Source: Lysinibacillus xylanilyticus
GTDB taxonomy: Bacteria; Bacillota; Bacilli; Bacillales_A; Planococcaceae
Reading direction: 5' to 3'
DNA length: 64,000 nucleotides
NCBI RefSeq assembly: GCF_001183605.1
Contig: NZ_LFXJ01000002.1
Location: forward strand, 64,501-128,500
Of this stretch, positions 1-8,333 are shown piece by piece. Every line of letters begins with the position of its first letter. Position 1 is the first letter of the stretch. A program made the position numbers and the translations under genes. The notes below the pieces were generated by a model. That model worked only from the letters and a program-made list of their open reading frames with translations. It was not told where the DNA came from and did not search any database.

Positions 1-212
1 AAGACAAGTGGAATGAATGTAAATAAGTTTTGCATCACCATGATGACGAGCATAATAAGTAAAATGAGTAAGATATTATTGTGTGCTAAAGTTTGAATCG
101 TTTCCGGAGTTAAGTCAGCAACCGTTAAACCGCTCCTTTTTAATAAAAAGAATAGGCAAAGTACGAGTGCAACATAACCAATAACGCGGAAAATAAGTTT
201 ACGTTTATTCAT
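1..212 (-). CDS. TVP38/TMEM64 (VTT domain) family membrane protein, partial
   Basis: This is the N-terminal 70 residues or so of a gene that leaves the window at position 1. It starts at the ATG at 212. The translation has a basic N-terminus (MNKRKLIFR), a first membrane helix, a short linker with LTPETIQ, and a second hydrophobic segment containing MQNLFTFIPL, which resembles the conserved QN..P start of the VTT (DedA-like) domain. VTT proteins are integral membrane proteins, some acting as lipid scramblases or undecaprenyl-phosphate carriers; the substrate here is unknown. The start codon overlaps the stop of the upstream Rrf2-like gene by 4 bases (ATGA), so the two are probably co-transcribed and translationally coupled. 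The family call rests on the N-terminus only. Confidence 0.6.
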   Translation of the reverse strand, partial: MNKRKLIFRVIGYVALVLCLFFLLKRSGLTVADLTPETIQTLAHNNILLILLIMLVIMVMQNLFTFIPLV

Positions 213-499
213 GAGATGCCCCTTTTGAAAGTAATCGCAACATAAATATCATATAAGGTTGTTTCTTTAGGATTAACGATTAGTTTGTATCCTCCATAGT
301 GTCCTCCGAAGCCTTCGACAATATTTTTTGGGATTAATTTAGCCAATACTTTTCGAATATAGCTCGAATCAATTCCTAATTTTTCAGTCATTGTGTTTCT
401 TGTTAAAAGCCGATTTTCATTTGCTAATAAAGCTAATGATTTAATAGCTACTATGAAGTTAGTTTTACCTAAATAGCTTAATTGTAAGAGATTATCCAT
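209..499 (-). CDS. Rrf2-family-like winged-helix regulator
   Basis: A 96-residue protein with the layout of small Rrf2 DNA-binding proteins: an N-terminal helix, a helix-turn-helix around residues 30-60 (LLTRNTMTEKLGIDSSYIRKVL) and a wing with GGHYGGYKL. It is shorter than typical Rrf2 proteins (130-160 residues) and lacks the cysteine cluster used by IscR/NsrR for an iron-sulfur centre, so a redox function is not indicated. The 4-base overlap with the VTT membrane gene suggests that it controls, or is expressed with, that gene. The targets are unknown. Assignment to Rrf2 is by fold pattern and local motifs. Confidence 0.65.
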   Translation of the reverse strand: MDNLLQLSYLGKTNFIVAIKSLALLANENRLLTRNTMTEKLGIDSSYIRKVLAKLIPKNIVEGFGGHYGGYKLIVNPKETTLYDIYVAITFKRGIS

Positions 500-585
500 A
501 AATTCACGTCCTATAAAATCAATTCATTACGCCTAAAAGTATTACTTTCATAATTGTAAATATAATAAAATATGAAAATGAGAAA

Positions 586-627
586 GGAGTCTCTTTCTAA
601 AAAGTATGTACTTATTAGAGAGACTCC
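586..627. terminator. Rho-independent terminator
   Basis: An inverted repeat (GGAGTCTCT... / ...AGAGACTCC) lies directly downstream of the YhgE/Pip gene read on the minus strand and is followed by a T-rich tract. It may work in both directions. Confidence 0.7.
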
Positions 628-643
628 ATCAGTTTACTATGTT

Positions 644-2644
644 TTAATCTATCAATACAGCAGATGGTTCCTTATGCTGGATATGACTTGAAATCCAACC
701 GACGATCAAAGCGAGTAAAAGATAAATAAGTAAAATCAGTACTTGTGTGACTAAGTTAGACCAGCCACCAAGAGATACGACTTCCTGGAAACCCTTTAGT
801 GAATGCGCCATTGGCAAGAATCCACCGATCTTAGCTAACGTGGGGTATTCGAGTTCACCTGGGAAAGTCCCGCCACAGGTTGCTAGTTGAAATACTAATA
901 ATGTGACGGCTAGTAATTTACCGAGATTCCCCAAGAGAATAATAAGCATGAGGATGAAGGTCATGAAAGTTAATGATACGATAATACTTGATAGGATAAA
1001 TAACGGTACACTTGCTACTGTTAATTTAAATCCTAACAGTACTACGAGGTCCACGATAAGTGTCTGAATTAATCCCACTACGTAAACTAGCCCTAGTTTA
1101 TTGATAAAGTGAACGGTGCCAGTCACTTTTAGAAGTTCTCTACGTCCTAGTGGTAGAATATTTGCTGCCATAATGCCCCCTACAAATAAAGCTAGAGACA
1201 AGAAATAAGGAGCGATACCAGTTCCATAGTTCGGAACTTTTGATAAATCGGATTCTACCAATTCAATCGGTTGAGCAAACATCGTTGTGGTAGAATCGTT
1301 GTTTTGAAGATTAGACGTTTTTTCCGCTGCTTCATTTAGTTTTGTTGCTAACTCATTTGAGCCAGCTGCTAAAGAAGAAAGCCCGCCCTGTAGTTTCATT
1401 AATCCACTTGATTCTTGACTGATGCCACTAGCGAGAGTTGTGATTCCAGTGTTAAGTGTTGTATAGCCTGCCATCCATTCCGTAAATCCACTGTCGAATT
1501 CAGTCGTTCCCACATGTAATTGTTTTGCCCCTTCAGTAGCCTGAGTTATTTTAGCACCAAACGTTTCCATACCAGTTTGAAGTGAGGCTTGTCCAGTAGC
1601 GATTTTTTTTGCAGCTACTTCTACCTGGTCTTGTCTAGATTTTAAAGTAGTTTCTGCTGCGGATAATGCCTCTGATAAAGCAATAATTTGTTGAAATTTC
1701 TGATCCTGTTTCGCTTCGGGATGGTCTTTTACATATTGGGCTAATTGTTCCTCCAAATGGCTAGCTGTATTAGCTGCTTGTTCTTGTCCTTGAACTAATT
1801 TTGTATTTCCAATGGACCAGTTTGTAATACCTTGGCTTACTTGATCCATTCCTGATTGTAGCGAGTGTTCGCCTTCCGAAAGTTGTTGTAATCCCTTATA
1901 TAAGGAGTCAGAACCGCTTGTGAGTGCATTTACACCCTTAGATAAACTCTCTTGCTTAGCTGAAAGTCTCGTGCTACCTGATTTTAGTTTTTGAGCCCCT
2001 TCATCTAAACTTTGAATACCATCTGTTAATTTATCGCTTCCACTTTTTGCGTCAACTGTTCCAGCATGAAGCTTCTGTGCACCAGTTCCTGCCTCAGTGA
2101 AGCCAGTAGAAACATCTTGGAATTTAGTTAGAATCGTTTCTGAGTAGAACTTCGTGACGTTGGCGTTGATTTTTGTTTTCATTTTTTCAACGGCAGTTGT
2201 AGTAATTTGTGATGCTACATAGTTTTTCCCCGGATTAATTTCATATAAAAGTTTAGCCGGTTTTGGTGCTCCATCCATTAATGTTGTTATGTTTTTAGAA
2301 AAATCCTTTGGAATCGAGATGACCATATAATAGTCACCTGCTTTAAGTCCCTTTTTGGCGGTCTTAGCAGAGACAAATTGAAAGTTTAATTCTTTACCTG
2401 TCTTCAATTGGGCAACAAAGTCATCACCGATGTGAATGGATTCATCATCGATTTTAGCTCCTTCATCGAGATTAACGACTGCTACGGGAAGTTTATCTAA
2501 GTGTCCATATGGATCCCAATATCCTGCTAAAAAGAATCCTGCGTAAATTAAAGGAACAAGAGTAAGGAAAATTAAAGCGATTCGACCATGCTTATGTTTC
2601 CAAATGGCGACTAAGTCTTGTAATACTAATTGTAATCCTTTCAT
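644..2644 (-). CDS. YhgE/Pip domain membrane protein (ABC-2 permease-like)
   Basis: A 666-residue protein with the layout of the YhgE/Pip family. It has one N-terminal membrane helix (about 20-40), a very long extracytoplasmic region (about 50-480) and five or six C-terminal membrane helices (about 480-655) resembling ABC-2 permeases. The external part contains many regularly spaced L..G...L..G units (SGSDKL, AGSNEL, SGSDSL and similar), typical of the coiled region in this family. Members include phage-infection proteins and proteins associated with type VII secretion; a transport role is inferred only. The gene is divergent from a LysR-type regulator 122 bp away, the usual arrangement for a local activator. 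The start has a TAGGATA-like ribosome site. A terminator follows. Confidence 0.85.
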   Translation of the reverse strand: MKGLQLVLQDLVAIWKHKHGRIALIFLTLVPLIYAGFFLAGYWDPYGHLDKLPVAVVNLDEGAKIDDESIHIGDDFVAQLKTGKELNFQFVSAKTAKKGLKAGDYYMVISIPKDFSKNITTLMDGAPKPAKLLYEINPGKNYVASQITTTAVEKMKTKINANVTKFYSETILTKFQDVSTGFTEAGTGAQKLHAGTVDAKSGSDKLTDGIQSLDEGAQKLKSGSTRLSAKQESLSKGVNALTSGSDSLYKGLQQLSEGEHSLQSGMDQVSQGITNWSIGNTKLVQGQEQAANTASHLEEQLAQYVKDHPEAKQDQKFQQIIALSEALSAAETTLKSRQDQVEVAAKKIATGQASLQTGMETFGAKITQATEGAKQLHVGTTEFDSGFTEWMAGYTTLNTGITTLASGISQESSGLMKLQGGLSSLAAGSNELATKLNEAAEKTSNLQNNDSTTTMFAQPIELVESDLSKVPNYGTGIAPYFLSLALFVGGIMAANILPLGRRELLKVTGTVHFINKLGLVYVVGLIQTLIVDLVVLLGFKLTVASVPLFILSSIIVSLTFMTFILMLIILLGNLGKLLAVTLLVFQLATCGGTFPGELEYPTLAKIGGFLPMAHSLKGFQEVVSLGGWSNLVTQVLILLIYLLLALIVGWISSHIQHKEPSAVLID

Positions 2645-2766
2645 GAAATATCCTACCTTTCTATCCTTAAAAGATTATTTCATCATAATCTACTCTGTTG
2701 ATGTTGTATAATACATAAAAAGTTATTACATAATAGATTTGAATCTATGTTAAAAGGGGAATCTAC

Positions 2767-3654
2767 ATGGAATTTTTGCAGTTAAAGTACTTTCAAACAG
2801 TTGCTCGTTTGGAACATATGACAAAAGCAGCAGAACAACTTCAAATTGCTCAGCCATCTCTCAGTAAAACGATTTCCCGTTTAGAGGAAGATTTAGGGGT
2901 GGAATTGTTTGACCGAGAACATCGGAAAATTAGTCTGAATGCAGCCGGGAGAATTTTTTTAAACCGTGTAGATCGGGCTTTTGCAGAACTGAACGAGGGT
3001 CAAAGAGAACTGAATCAATTTATTGAGCAAGACCAAAGAAGTATTACATTGGCAGTTACGATTCCAAGAGTGTTACCTGCATTATTAGGTTCGTTTTTAT
3101 CAAAATATCCTGATACTCGTTTTCAACAGTTTTTAAAATCCGTTTCTTCTATGAAAAAAATGTTGATGGAAGGGGAATTGGATTATTGTATTTCTTCAGT
3201 TCCGATTGAAGGAGAGGACATTAGATGGGAACCTCTCATTACCGAAGAAATATTTTTAATCGTACCACCTAATCATCGTTTAGCGAGGAGAGAGAGCGTT
3301 CGGCTTGAAGAGGTGAAGGATGAAGCATTTATTAGCATGAATACAGGTTATGGCTTCCGGAGTTTAACCGACCAGTTTTGTCGTGAAGCGGGGTTTGTCC
3401 AAAATATCGCTTTTGAAGGCGACGAACCCACTGTTATTTCAGACTTAGTTAGGCAGGGATTAGGTGTTGCTTTCGTTTCTGAATTATCATGGGTACCTAA
3501 ATCAGGGGAGTTTCCTCATAAACTTCGAATAGTCGAGCCAGCTTGTCAACGAACTATTGGGTTAGCCTGGTCTGAAAAGCGCTATTTTACACCAATTGCT
3601 AAGCAGTTTCGCCAATTTGTTTTCGAATACTTTTTAACGATTTCTCAAAAATGA
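2767..3654 (+). CDS. LysR-type transcriptional regulator
   Basis: A 295-residue LysR protein. The N-terminal winged helix-turn-helix (residues 1-60) has the hallmark pattern FLQLKYFQTV..., TKAAEQLQIAQPSLSKTISRLEEDLGVELFDR, and a PBP2-like effector domain follows from about 90 to 290. It is transcribed away from the YhgE/Pip gene; LysR proteins typically activate a divergent neighbour in response to a small ligand, so that gene is the likely target. The ATG at 2767 has an AGGGGAA ribosome site. The ligand cannot be told from sequence. A strong terminator follows. Confidence 0.93.
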   Translation: MEFLQLKYFQTVARLEHMTKAAEQLQIAQPSLSKTISRLEEDLGVELFDREHRKISLNAAGRIFLNRVDRAFAELNEGQRELNQFIEQDQRSITLAVTIPRVLPALLGSFLSKYPDTRFQQFLKSVSSMKKMLMEGELDYCISSVPIEGEDIRWEPLITEEIFLIVPPNHRLARRESVRLEEVKDEAFISMNTGYGFRSLTDQFCREAGFVQNIAFEGDEPTVISDLVRQGLGVAFVSELSWVPKSGEFPHKLRIVEPACQRTIGLAWSEKRYFTPIAKQFRQFVFEYFLTISQK

Positions 3655-3719
3655 ATTAATGTCTCACTTTTTAAATATTAATAAAATTTTAGAGTAGGGA
3701 AGTTATTATATAAACAAAA

Positions 3720-3772
3720 AATAAGCTGTATAGAAAGATTGAATTTTAATAACTTCTATACAGCTTATTTTT
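3720..3772. terminator. Bidirectional rho-independent terminator
   Basis: Perfect 15-bp stem: ATAAGCTGTATAGAA at 3721-3735 pairs with TTCTATACAGCTTAT at 3754-3768, followed by T5. It closes the LysR gene and may also serve the minus-strand gene at 3895. Confidence 0.85.
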
Positions 3773-3894
3773 AATCCTTATATAAAACATGCATCTTAGT
3801 TCATGATCAACACTCTAAAAAGATTAATCATGTATGCCACCAGATTTACACCGGGCATAAACATAATCAAGATGCAGAGTAGGAGCTATTATCG

Positions 3895-4317
3895 TTAACT
3901 TTTTATTGCTAGGCCACTAAAATTAACCGGTCCTACAACGTTTGCCTGTGTGTTAGGTGTAATGTTCTCAACAAAAACCTGATAGAAGCTAGTGCCAGCT
4001 GGTAAATTAGAATCAATAGCTTGGAATGTAAAGATGTAATTTTGTTCTGAACCAGCAGATTCTACTCCGTCTTGAGTATTATAGATTTCTTTCCCGTTAC
4101 GGAAGATTCTAAATACGATTTGGGAAATATTCGTAACGCCCGCCACACCGACGCTTGCAAGTAGCTCAACGTTATTATTTCTTGAAGCGGTGCCTGGGAT
4201 GCTTATTTGAATCGAAGCTAAAAGAACTCTAAATGGAGCCTGTGGAATTGGAAAAGCAGTGTTTGGGTTAAACGTACTTAGAGGTTCAGTTGCTTGGTAA
4301 TCAAGAACTTGCGCCAT
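3895..4317 (-). CDS. ExsC-like exosporium/spore-surface protein
   Basis: A 140-residue protein with no signal peptide and no membrane helix, rich in V, I, N and T with alternating polar/hydrophobic stretches, which suggests an all-beta sandwich. It begins MAQVLDYQAT and contains NVELLASVGVAG, IVFRIFRNGKEIYNTQ and NFSGLAI near the end, similar to what I recall of Bacillus exosporium protein C (ExsC) and its relatives. If so, it is made late in sporulation and assembled on the spore surface. A strong AAAGGAGGTG ribosome site precedes the ATG. The upstream region contains a CATATCTTA that fits a sigma-K -10 pattern, but no matching -35 was found. The family call is from memory and moderate. Confidence 0.55.
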   Translation of the reverse strand: MAQVLDYQATEPLSTFNPNTAFPIPQAPFRVLLASIQISIPGTASRNNNVELLASVGVAGVTNISQIVFRIFRNGKEIYNTQDGVESAGSEQNYIFTFQAIDSNLPAGTSFYQVFVENITPNTQANVVGPVNFSGLAIKS

Positions 4318-4402
4318 TTTTTCACCTCCTTTTACTAGGATACTATAAGATATGTTCTATATTAGAGCTGGATTGTGTAGTAAACTAAGCCGCGCTATTT
4401 TT

Positions 4403-4597
4403 TAACTTATTTCAGCGGAAGTCTCCCAGCTCTATATGTGGTGATATGGATGCGGGTTTAAGTTACTCATCAGCGGGTATACAAACATCCGCTGAAATAA
4501 GTTAAAGCCTCCAGCGGATGTCACGGAAATCGGAAAGGAGTTCTTTGTGCAAGCACAAAGCCGATTCCGGACGCAATTATGCTGAGGCATAATTGAT
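4403..4597 (+). repeat. Dispersed multi-hairpin repeat (family A), near-full copy
   Basis: Intergenic element made of nested hairpins. A perfect 17-bp inverted repeat (4403-4419 with 4488-4504, TAACTTATTTCAGCGGA) is followed by the conserved block GCCTCCAGCGGATGTCACGG. Then comes a second hairpin with CTTTGTGC/GCACAAAG (4543-4560) inside an outer CGGAAATCGG/CCGATTCCG stem, and last a small hairpin around ATTATGCTGAGGCATAAT (4576-4593). A 60-codon reading frame on the minus strand over this element is a by-product and is not called as a gene. Confidence 0.85.
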
Positions 4598-4781
4598 ACT
4601 TTTTTTTTAGTCAATTGTTCTAGTTCTTCTGGAATTGTAAGCTTTCAAATTAAGATCATTTGGATTTATTATCATAAGTTTGAGGTAATAAAATATGTGA
4701 AAAGGTATGAGAACATAGTTGTTTTGCATACCTTTTTAGATGAGTTGGATTAAAGAATGGTGTTTAAATGGGAGGCAGCCC
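4598..4781. other. Intergenic region without recognised features
   Basis: An AT-rich gap between the repeat and the BRCT gene. I see no convincing gene or hairpin in it. Confidence 0.5.
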
Positions 4782-5105
4782 TTATTTTTGCATTGAAATG
4801 AGCCAAATAAAATCATCCTCAATAATAATTTGAATGTCTTGGCCGAGGGTAATCATTTTCTCGGCTTTTAATTGTTTTGTACTTATACCGCGACGTTTGT
4901 CCCCAAGAATAACGAAATCTGTATCTTGTGTTACAGTCCCTTGCATAATCCCTCCACAAGCTCTTACTCTTTTCGCAGCCTCTGAACGTGTCATAGTGGA
5001 AAGGGCCCCTGTAAAGACGATTTGTTTATTATAAAACGGATGCATCAAGCACTCGGATGGGTCAGAAAGTAAGATGATTTCTGTGTTGTCCTTATTGTTG
5101 TTCAT
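4782..5105 (-). CDS. Stand-alone BRCT domain protein
   Basis: A 107-residue protein consisting almost entirely of one BRCT domain (about residues 25-105): QIVFTGALSTMTRSEAAKRVRACGGI followed by TQDTDFVILGDKR and a C-terminal DDFIWLI with the conserved tryptophan. BRCT domains of this bacterial type occur at the C-terminus of NAD-dependent DNA ligase and in DNA polymerase III epsilon-like proteins, where they bind DNA ends or partners. Here no enzymatic domain is attached, so the protein may act as a free DNA- or protein-binding module. It stands alone; neighbouring genes are unrelated. The start is ATG at 5105 with AAGGAGAGTC upstream. Confidence 0.85.
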   Translation of the reverse strand: MNNNKDNTEIILLSDPSECLMHPFYNKQIVFTGALSTMTRSEAAKRVRACGGIMQGTVTQDTDFVILGDKRRGISTKQLKAEKMITLGQDIQIIIEDDFIWLISMQK

Positions 5106-5367
5106 GTTGACTCTCCTTGATTGAAATGAAAGATTTCTACCTTTATGGAGAATAGTATCATATAGATCTCTTCTTTATGAATACTTGTATCAATAGATAA
5201 AACTAAGAGTTTGTGAAGTTTAAATCGATTTCGCATATTTTTTCCAAAAGAAGGATTTTTATAAATGCTGCTCGAACTATGGAATAGTGAGGACAAAAAA
5301 TTAAAGTTTTTGTTCGACAAGTTAGCTCATTAGCAAGGGAAAATAAGGGGAAAAGGATGGGTTCATA

Positions 5368-6165
5368 GTGATTCAATTCCAAAAAAATAATATTACGGTT
5401 TTTCAAAGTGCATTATATATGACTACCTCTGCAATCATTCAAACTAATGAAGCAGTAATTATGACAGACCCTAATTGGTTACCTACTGAAATTGAAGAAA
5501 TTAAGAGCTATATAAACAGGGTTATAGGTGATAAACAACTATATATTATTTATACACATAGCGATTTTGATCATATTATTGGATCTGGGGCATTCCCAGA
5601 AGCTAAAGTAATTGCATCTAAACAATTTAATGAAAATCCTAACAAAGAAGACAGCATTCAAACTATTAAACAATTTGACCAAAAATATTATTTGAATAGA
5701 AACTATTCACCTGTATATCCAACTGTAGATATTGTTGTTTCAGAGGATGGGCATAAATTAGAATTAGATTCCCTAATCATGACATTTTATCAAGCACCTG
5801 GTCATACGAATGATGGTTTATTTACAGTTATTGAACCTCATGGTCTGTTTCTTTCTGGCGATTATTTGTCAGATATTGAGTTTCCATTTATTTTTAGTAA
5901 CTATAATGATTATGTAAATACGGTCAATAAAGCTGAAAATATTTTGCTTAATCATCATATAACGACCCATATACCTGGACACGGTTCGACAACACAAAAT
6001 CTACAGGAAATTCAAAAAAGAATAAACGATTCGAAGTGTTATTTAGAGAAACTTCCTCATGATAATGGGGAGTTGGAAAGATATTTAAGTCTAGAGTATC
6101 CATTTTTTGAAGGAATGAAAGGCATCCATACTGACAATAAGAAGATGGCTAAAGAAAATGTGTAA
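5368..6165 (+). CDS. MBL-fold metallo-hydrolase
   Basis: A 265-residue metallo-beta-lactamase-fold protein. Metal ligands are visible in order: H64-x-D66-x-D68-H69 in THSDFDH, H146 in APGHTNDG, D165 in LSGDYLSD and H205 in HIPGHGS. This is the pattern of binuclear zinc or iron hydrolases. No N-terminal signal and no extra domain are present, so this is a cytoplasmic single-domain hydrolase of unknown substrate. The start is GTG at 5368, with AAGGGGAAAAGGA upstream; no ATG fits the frame nearby. The gene stands alone and is followed by a terminator. Confidence 0.88.
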   Translation: MIQFQKNNITVFQSALYMTTSAIIQTNEAVIMTDPNWLPTEIEEIKSYINRVIGDKQLYIIYTHSDFDHIIGSGAFPEAKVIASKQFNENPNKEDSIQTIKQFDQKYYLNRNYSPVYPTVDIVVSEDGHKLELDSLIMTFYQAPGHTNDGLFTVIEPHGLFLSGDYLSDIEFPFIFSNYNDYVNTVNKAENILLNHHITTHIPGHGSTTQNLQEIQKRINDSKCYLEKLPHDNGELERYLSLEYPFFEGMKGIHTDNKKMAKENV

Positions 6166-6180
6166 AAAGCTGATAAAGAG

Positions 6181-6205
6181 GAGACCGATCATTTTAGTCG
6201 GTCTC
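6181..6205 (+). terminator. Terminator-like hairpin after the MBL gene
   Basis: GAGACCGA (6181-6188) pairs with TCGGTCTC (6198-6205), followed by GTTTATT. The T tract is modest. Confidence 0.65.
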
Positions 6206-6213
6206 GTTTATTC

Positions 6214-6297
6214 TTAAGCTTGTCCTTCAAGTATTAATGCATGAGTATTATCTTCTGTGTCTTTAAAAAATAATATACACGTTTCTGTTTGTTCCAT
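6214..6297 (-). pseudogene. C-terminal remnant of a VOC/glyoxalase-like protein
   Basis: A 27-codon minus-strand frame ends with CILFFKDTEDNTHALILEGQA, which resembles the closing strand and HAL..LE tail of VOC (glyoxalase/bleomycin resistance) proteins. No complete gene surrounds it and upstream frames are interrupted, so it is probably the relic of a decayed gene. The evidence is a short motif only. Confidence 0.35.
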
Positions 6298-6394
6298 TTA
6301 GATATTCCCTAACTTCTGCGTACATATTTTCTGTACATTTTCCAATACTATATATAGATTATTTATCAAACTGGCAGGAAGGGAAGAGGCAAAA

Positions 6395-6667
6395 TTGGCT
6401 AAGCACTCAGATATGAGCTGGAAACAGGATCATCCAAGTACTTTGTTTGGGAACTCTGTCCAAAAGGCGGAGCGTTTATTGGAGCATGCAAAGTCACATC
6501 CGGAGGAGATAGCGATTGAGCATGCCTTCAATCAAATCGAACATGCAGAAAATGCATTTATGAATGCAAAGCAATATGGTGAACATTTGGATACAGTCCA
6601 ACAAAATAAAGCATACCTAGAGCAGATCAAGCAGCAATTAAACGAAATGCAAGGTAATAATCAATAA
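6395..6667 (+). CDS. Small helical protein of unknown function
   Basis: A 90-residue hydrophilic protein, predicted mostly alpha-helical, with regularly spaced A/L and E/K residues (SVQKAERLLEHAKSHPEEIAIEHAFNQIEHAENAFMNA). No signal peptide or membrane segment. It loosely resembles small Bacillus proteins of the DUF3813 type, but I cannot confirm this. The start is TTG at 6395, chosen because GGAAGGGAAGAGG lies at the right distance; the ATG at 6413 would be too far from it. It is flanked by terminators and is therefore a single-gene transcript. Confidence 0.65.
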   Translation: MAKHSDMSWKQDHPSTLFGNSVQKAERLLEHAKSHPEEIAIEHAFNQIEHAENAFMNAKQYGEHLDTVQQNKAYLEQIKQQLNEMQGNNQ

Positions 6668-6714
6668 ATTACATTGGTTTTAACAGTAGGCAGAAGAAAT
6701 AAAAATAATACTTT

Positions 6715-6755
6715 AAGCGGCTTAAGCTCCATAATAATAGGGACTTAAGCCGCTT
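6715..6755 (+). terminator. Rho-independent terminator
   Basis: AAGCGGCTTAAG (6715-6726) pairs with CTTAAGCCGCTT (6744-6755), followed by AATTTTATT. Confidence 0.75.
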
Positions 6756-6932
6756 AATTTTATTCTTCTGTTTACTTGGCAGTTGATTTTTTATGTGAAA
6801 TGTTGCGCAGATAAGAGATTAATGATTTGAATCACAAAATGTAATCTGTCGGTTTGCAAAAATGTAGTTATTAAAGAGCTTAACACGGGATGATTAAAAT
6901 CTTTCCTGGGAAATATTTTCTATTTTTTTTAG

Positions 6933-7424
6933 TTAACACCAAACAATTATTTTATACGGTGTGGTTTGCGCAGGAATACTTCTTGTAGTAGGGCCATAAA
7001 TAACAATTAAGTTTCGATTTGCTGGGCTTTTTGAAAAAGGTTGCCCATTTTTGAGCAAGATAAGTGTATAAGCAGAAAGATTTAGTTGTAATTGGCCATC
7101 ACTACTCACTAATTGGTTATTAAAGAAGTCGACTTTAACATTTAGATAGTTATTTTCCTTTACAACGACGAGTGCTCGATATTGAGGAGGATATATCAAA
7201 GGAACAGGTGCATTCCCATCATAATATCCAGTAATCTGATCACCAAGAGTTACGATTTCTTGGTTTACAAAATAAGTAGAAGGTGAGACGATAAAATTGA
7301 CGATGCCCTGAGTACTATCTTCTACCGTCATAATTTTATAACAACCTTCCTTTTCTCCGTTTTGCCCGATCGGAAAATCATCAATCTGAGTAACGACCCC
7401 ACGAAATGATTTAAAGTTTACCAT
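6933..7424 (-). CDS. Conserved hypothetical beta-rich protein
   Basis: A 163-residue soluble protein with no signal peptide. It looks all-beta, with hallmark stretches GCYKIMTVEDS, NFIVSPSTYFV, GDQITGYYDGNAPVPLIYPPQYRA and ANRNLIVIYGPTTRSIPAQTTP. I recall near-identical motifs in unnamed proteins of other Bacillaceae, so it is a conserved lineage protein and not a chance frame, but I know of no assigned function. It lies alone on the minus strand beside a partial family A repeat. The start is ATG at 7424 with AAAGGAATAGCG upstream. Confidence 0.75.
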   Translation of the reverse strand: MVNFKSFRGVVTQIDDFPIGQNGEKEGCYKIMTVEDSTQGIVNFIVSPSTYFVNQEIVTLGDQITGYYDGNAPVPLIYPPQYRALVVVKENNYLNVKVDFFNNQLVSSDGQLQLNLSAYTLILLKNGQPFSKSPANRNLIVIYGPTTRSIPAQTTPYKIIVWC

Positions 7425-7474
7425 CGCTATTCCTTTCTTTATAAAATTTCAATCAATCATTGTAGCTCTGTATA

Positions 7475-7519
7475 GCACAGTGCCGATTCCGGACGCAATT
7501 ATGCCGAGGTATAATTAAT
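7475..7519 (+). repeat. Family A repeat, terminal fragment
   Basis: Contains only the 3' end of the family A element: GCCGATTCCGGACGCAATT followed by the hairpin ATGCCGAGGTATAATT. Confidence 0.7.
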
Positions 7520-7651
7520 CTTATGTAACATCGCCAATTTGGGTGACAGAGAATGATTTTATTATCAAAAGGACAGGTTTATATATTACTGGAATCAATA
7601 TATACTTAATTTGCAAACTATAACGTTATTTTTTCAGAGGAGGGGAGACTA

Positions 7652-7804
7652 TTGAAGTGGATTTCTAAAAATAAGAAACCCCTTTTAATATTCATCATTA
7701 TTATTATTTTCATTGCTGGTATCCTCGATATCAAATATGAAGGATTGTTCTTTCAACTATTACCAGAGTCTGTTCAAAACTATTTAGCTGATATTTTCAA
7801 ATAA
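7652..7804 (+). CDS. Small single-span membrane protein
   Basis: A 50-residue protein: basic N-terminus (MKWISKNKKP), one isoleucine-rich transmembrane helix (about residues 11-25) and a short outer tail ending ESVQNYLADIFK. The start is TTG at 7652, preceded by a strong GAGGAGGGGAG ribosome site. A second open stretch in another frame follows directly (7804-7956) and encodes a further hydrophobic segment, so this may be the N-terminal half of a frame-shifted two-helix protein. No family was recognised. Confidence 0.5.
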   Translation: MKWISKNKKPLLIFIIIIIFIAGILDIKYEGLFFQLLPESVQNYLADIFK

Positions 7805-7956
7805 ATGAATTAGGACATAGAGACTGGCTAAAAACTCGTCTATTCATAGTTGGAATTGGATTTATGACTTCATGGGCAACAGCGGTATATTTTGTACTAA
7901 CGATAGGTAGTAGCTCTAGAAGATCGATTGGGGCTCTTTCGATTAAAATCTGTTGA
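7804..7956 (+). pseudogene. Possible frame-shifted continuation of the preceding small membrane protein
   Basis: An open stretch of about 50 codons without a usable start codon or ribosome site. Its translation (NELGHRDWLKTR, then RLFIVGIGFMTSWATAVYF) begins where the preceding reading frame stops and has a plausible membrane helix. One inserted or deleted base near 7800 would fuse the two. It could also be a fragment of another decayed gene. Confidence 0.3.
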
Positions 7957-8012
7957 CATGGAGTTAACTCCATCTTTTAAAGTGAAAGTATTAAAAGAAT
8001 GGGGTGATGTAA

Positions 8013-8333
8013 ATGGATATTATTACTTATGCATTGATAGGGTTATACGCATTATTAACAGGGATTGCAGGCTTGCATCAATGGAAAGAGAACGGATATC
8101 AAATACGAACATTCTTATTTGTGGTCTTATCTATCAGTATTCTTGTAACGATATTTTTACCAAACAAAGCACTGGTATTGATGTTGCTAATCCTTGAATT
8201 TGTACTGTTACATGTACTAGCAGTTGCGGAAGGGCTATTAACAAATAAAAAGCTAAGATATAGTCACCATATCGTTCGCTTCATATTCCATTGTATATTG
8301 CTATTAATGGTTTATAAATTTCCTATGTGGTAG
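8013..8333 (+). CDS. Small integral membrane protein
   Basis: A 106-residue protein with three or four predicted membrane helices (about 4-20, 32-49, 52-72 and 87-102) and almost no soluble part; the linker between helices 1 and 2 carries HQWKENGYQIR. No family was recognised. An AATGGGGTGATG ribosome region precedes the ATG. It ends directly at the start of the MerR gene, and the two are almost certainly one transcript, so the protein may be a target or partner of that regulator. Confidence 0.7.
   Translation: MDIITYALIGLYALLTGIAGLHQWKENGYQIRTFLFVVLSISILVTIFLPNKALVLMLLILEFVLLHVLAVAEGLLTNKKLRYSHHIVRFIFHCILLLMVYKFPMW

Noticed and set aside
4432-4614. 60-codon minus-strand reading frame with cysteine-rich product
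   Set aside because: It lies entirely over a family A repeat; the composition comes from the hairpins and there is no ribosome site.
5102-5406. Two overlapping minus-strand reading frames of about 70 codons
   Set aside because: They overlap each other and the start of the metallo-hydrolase gene, and show no ribosome site or protein-like composition.
7928-8197. 89-codon plus-strand frame
   Set aside because: It overlaps the better-supported membrane protein gene at 8013-8333 in another frame and lacks its ribosome site.
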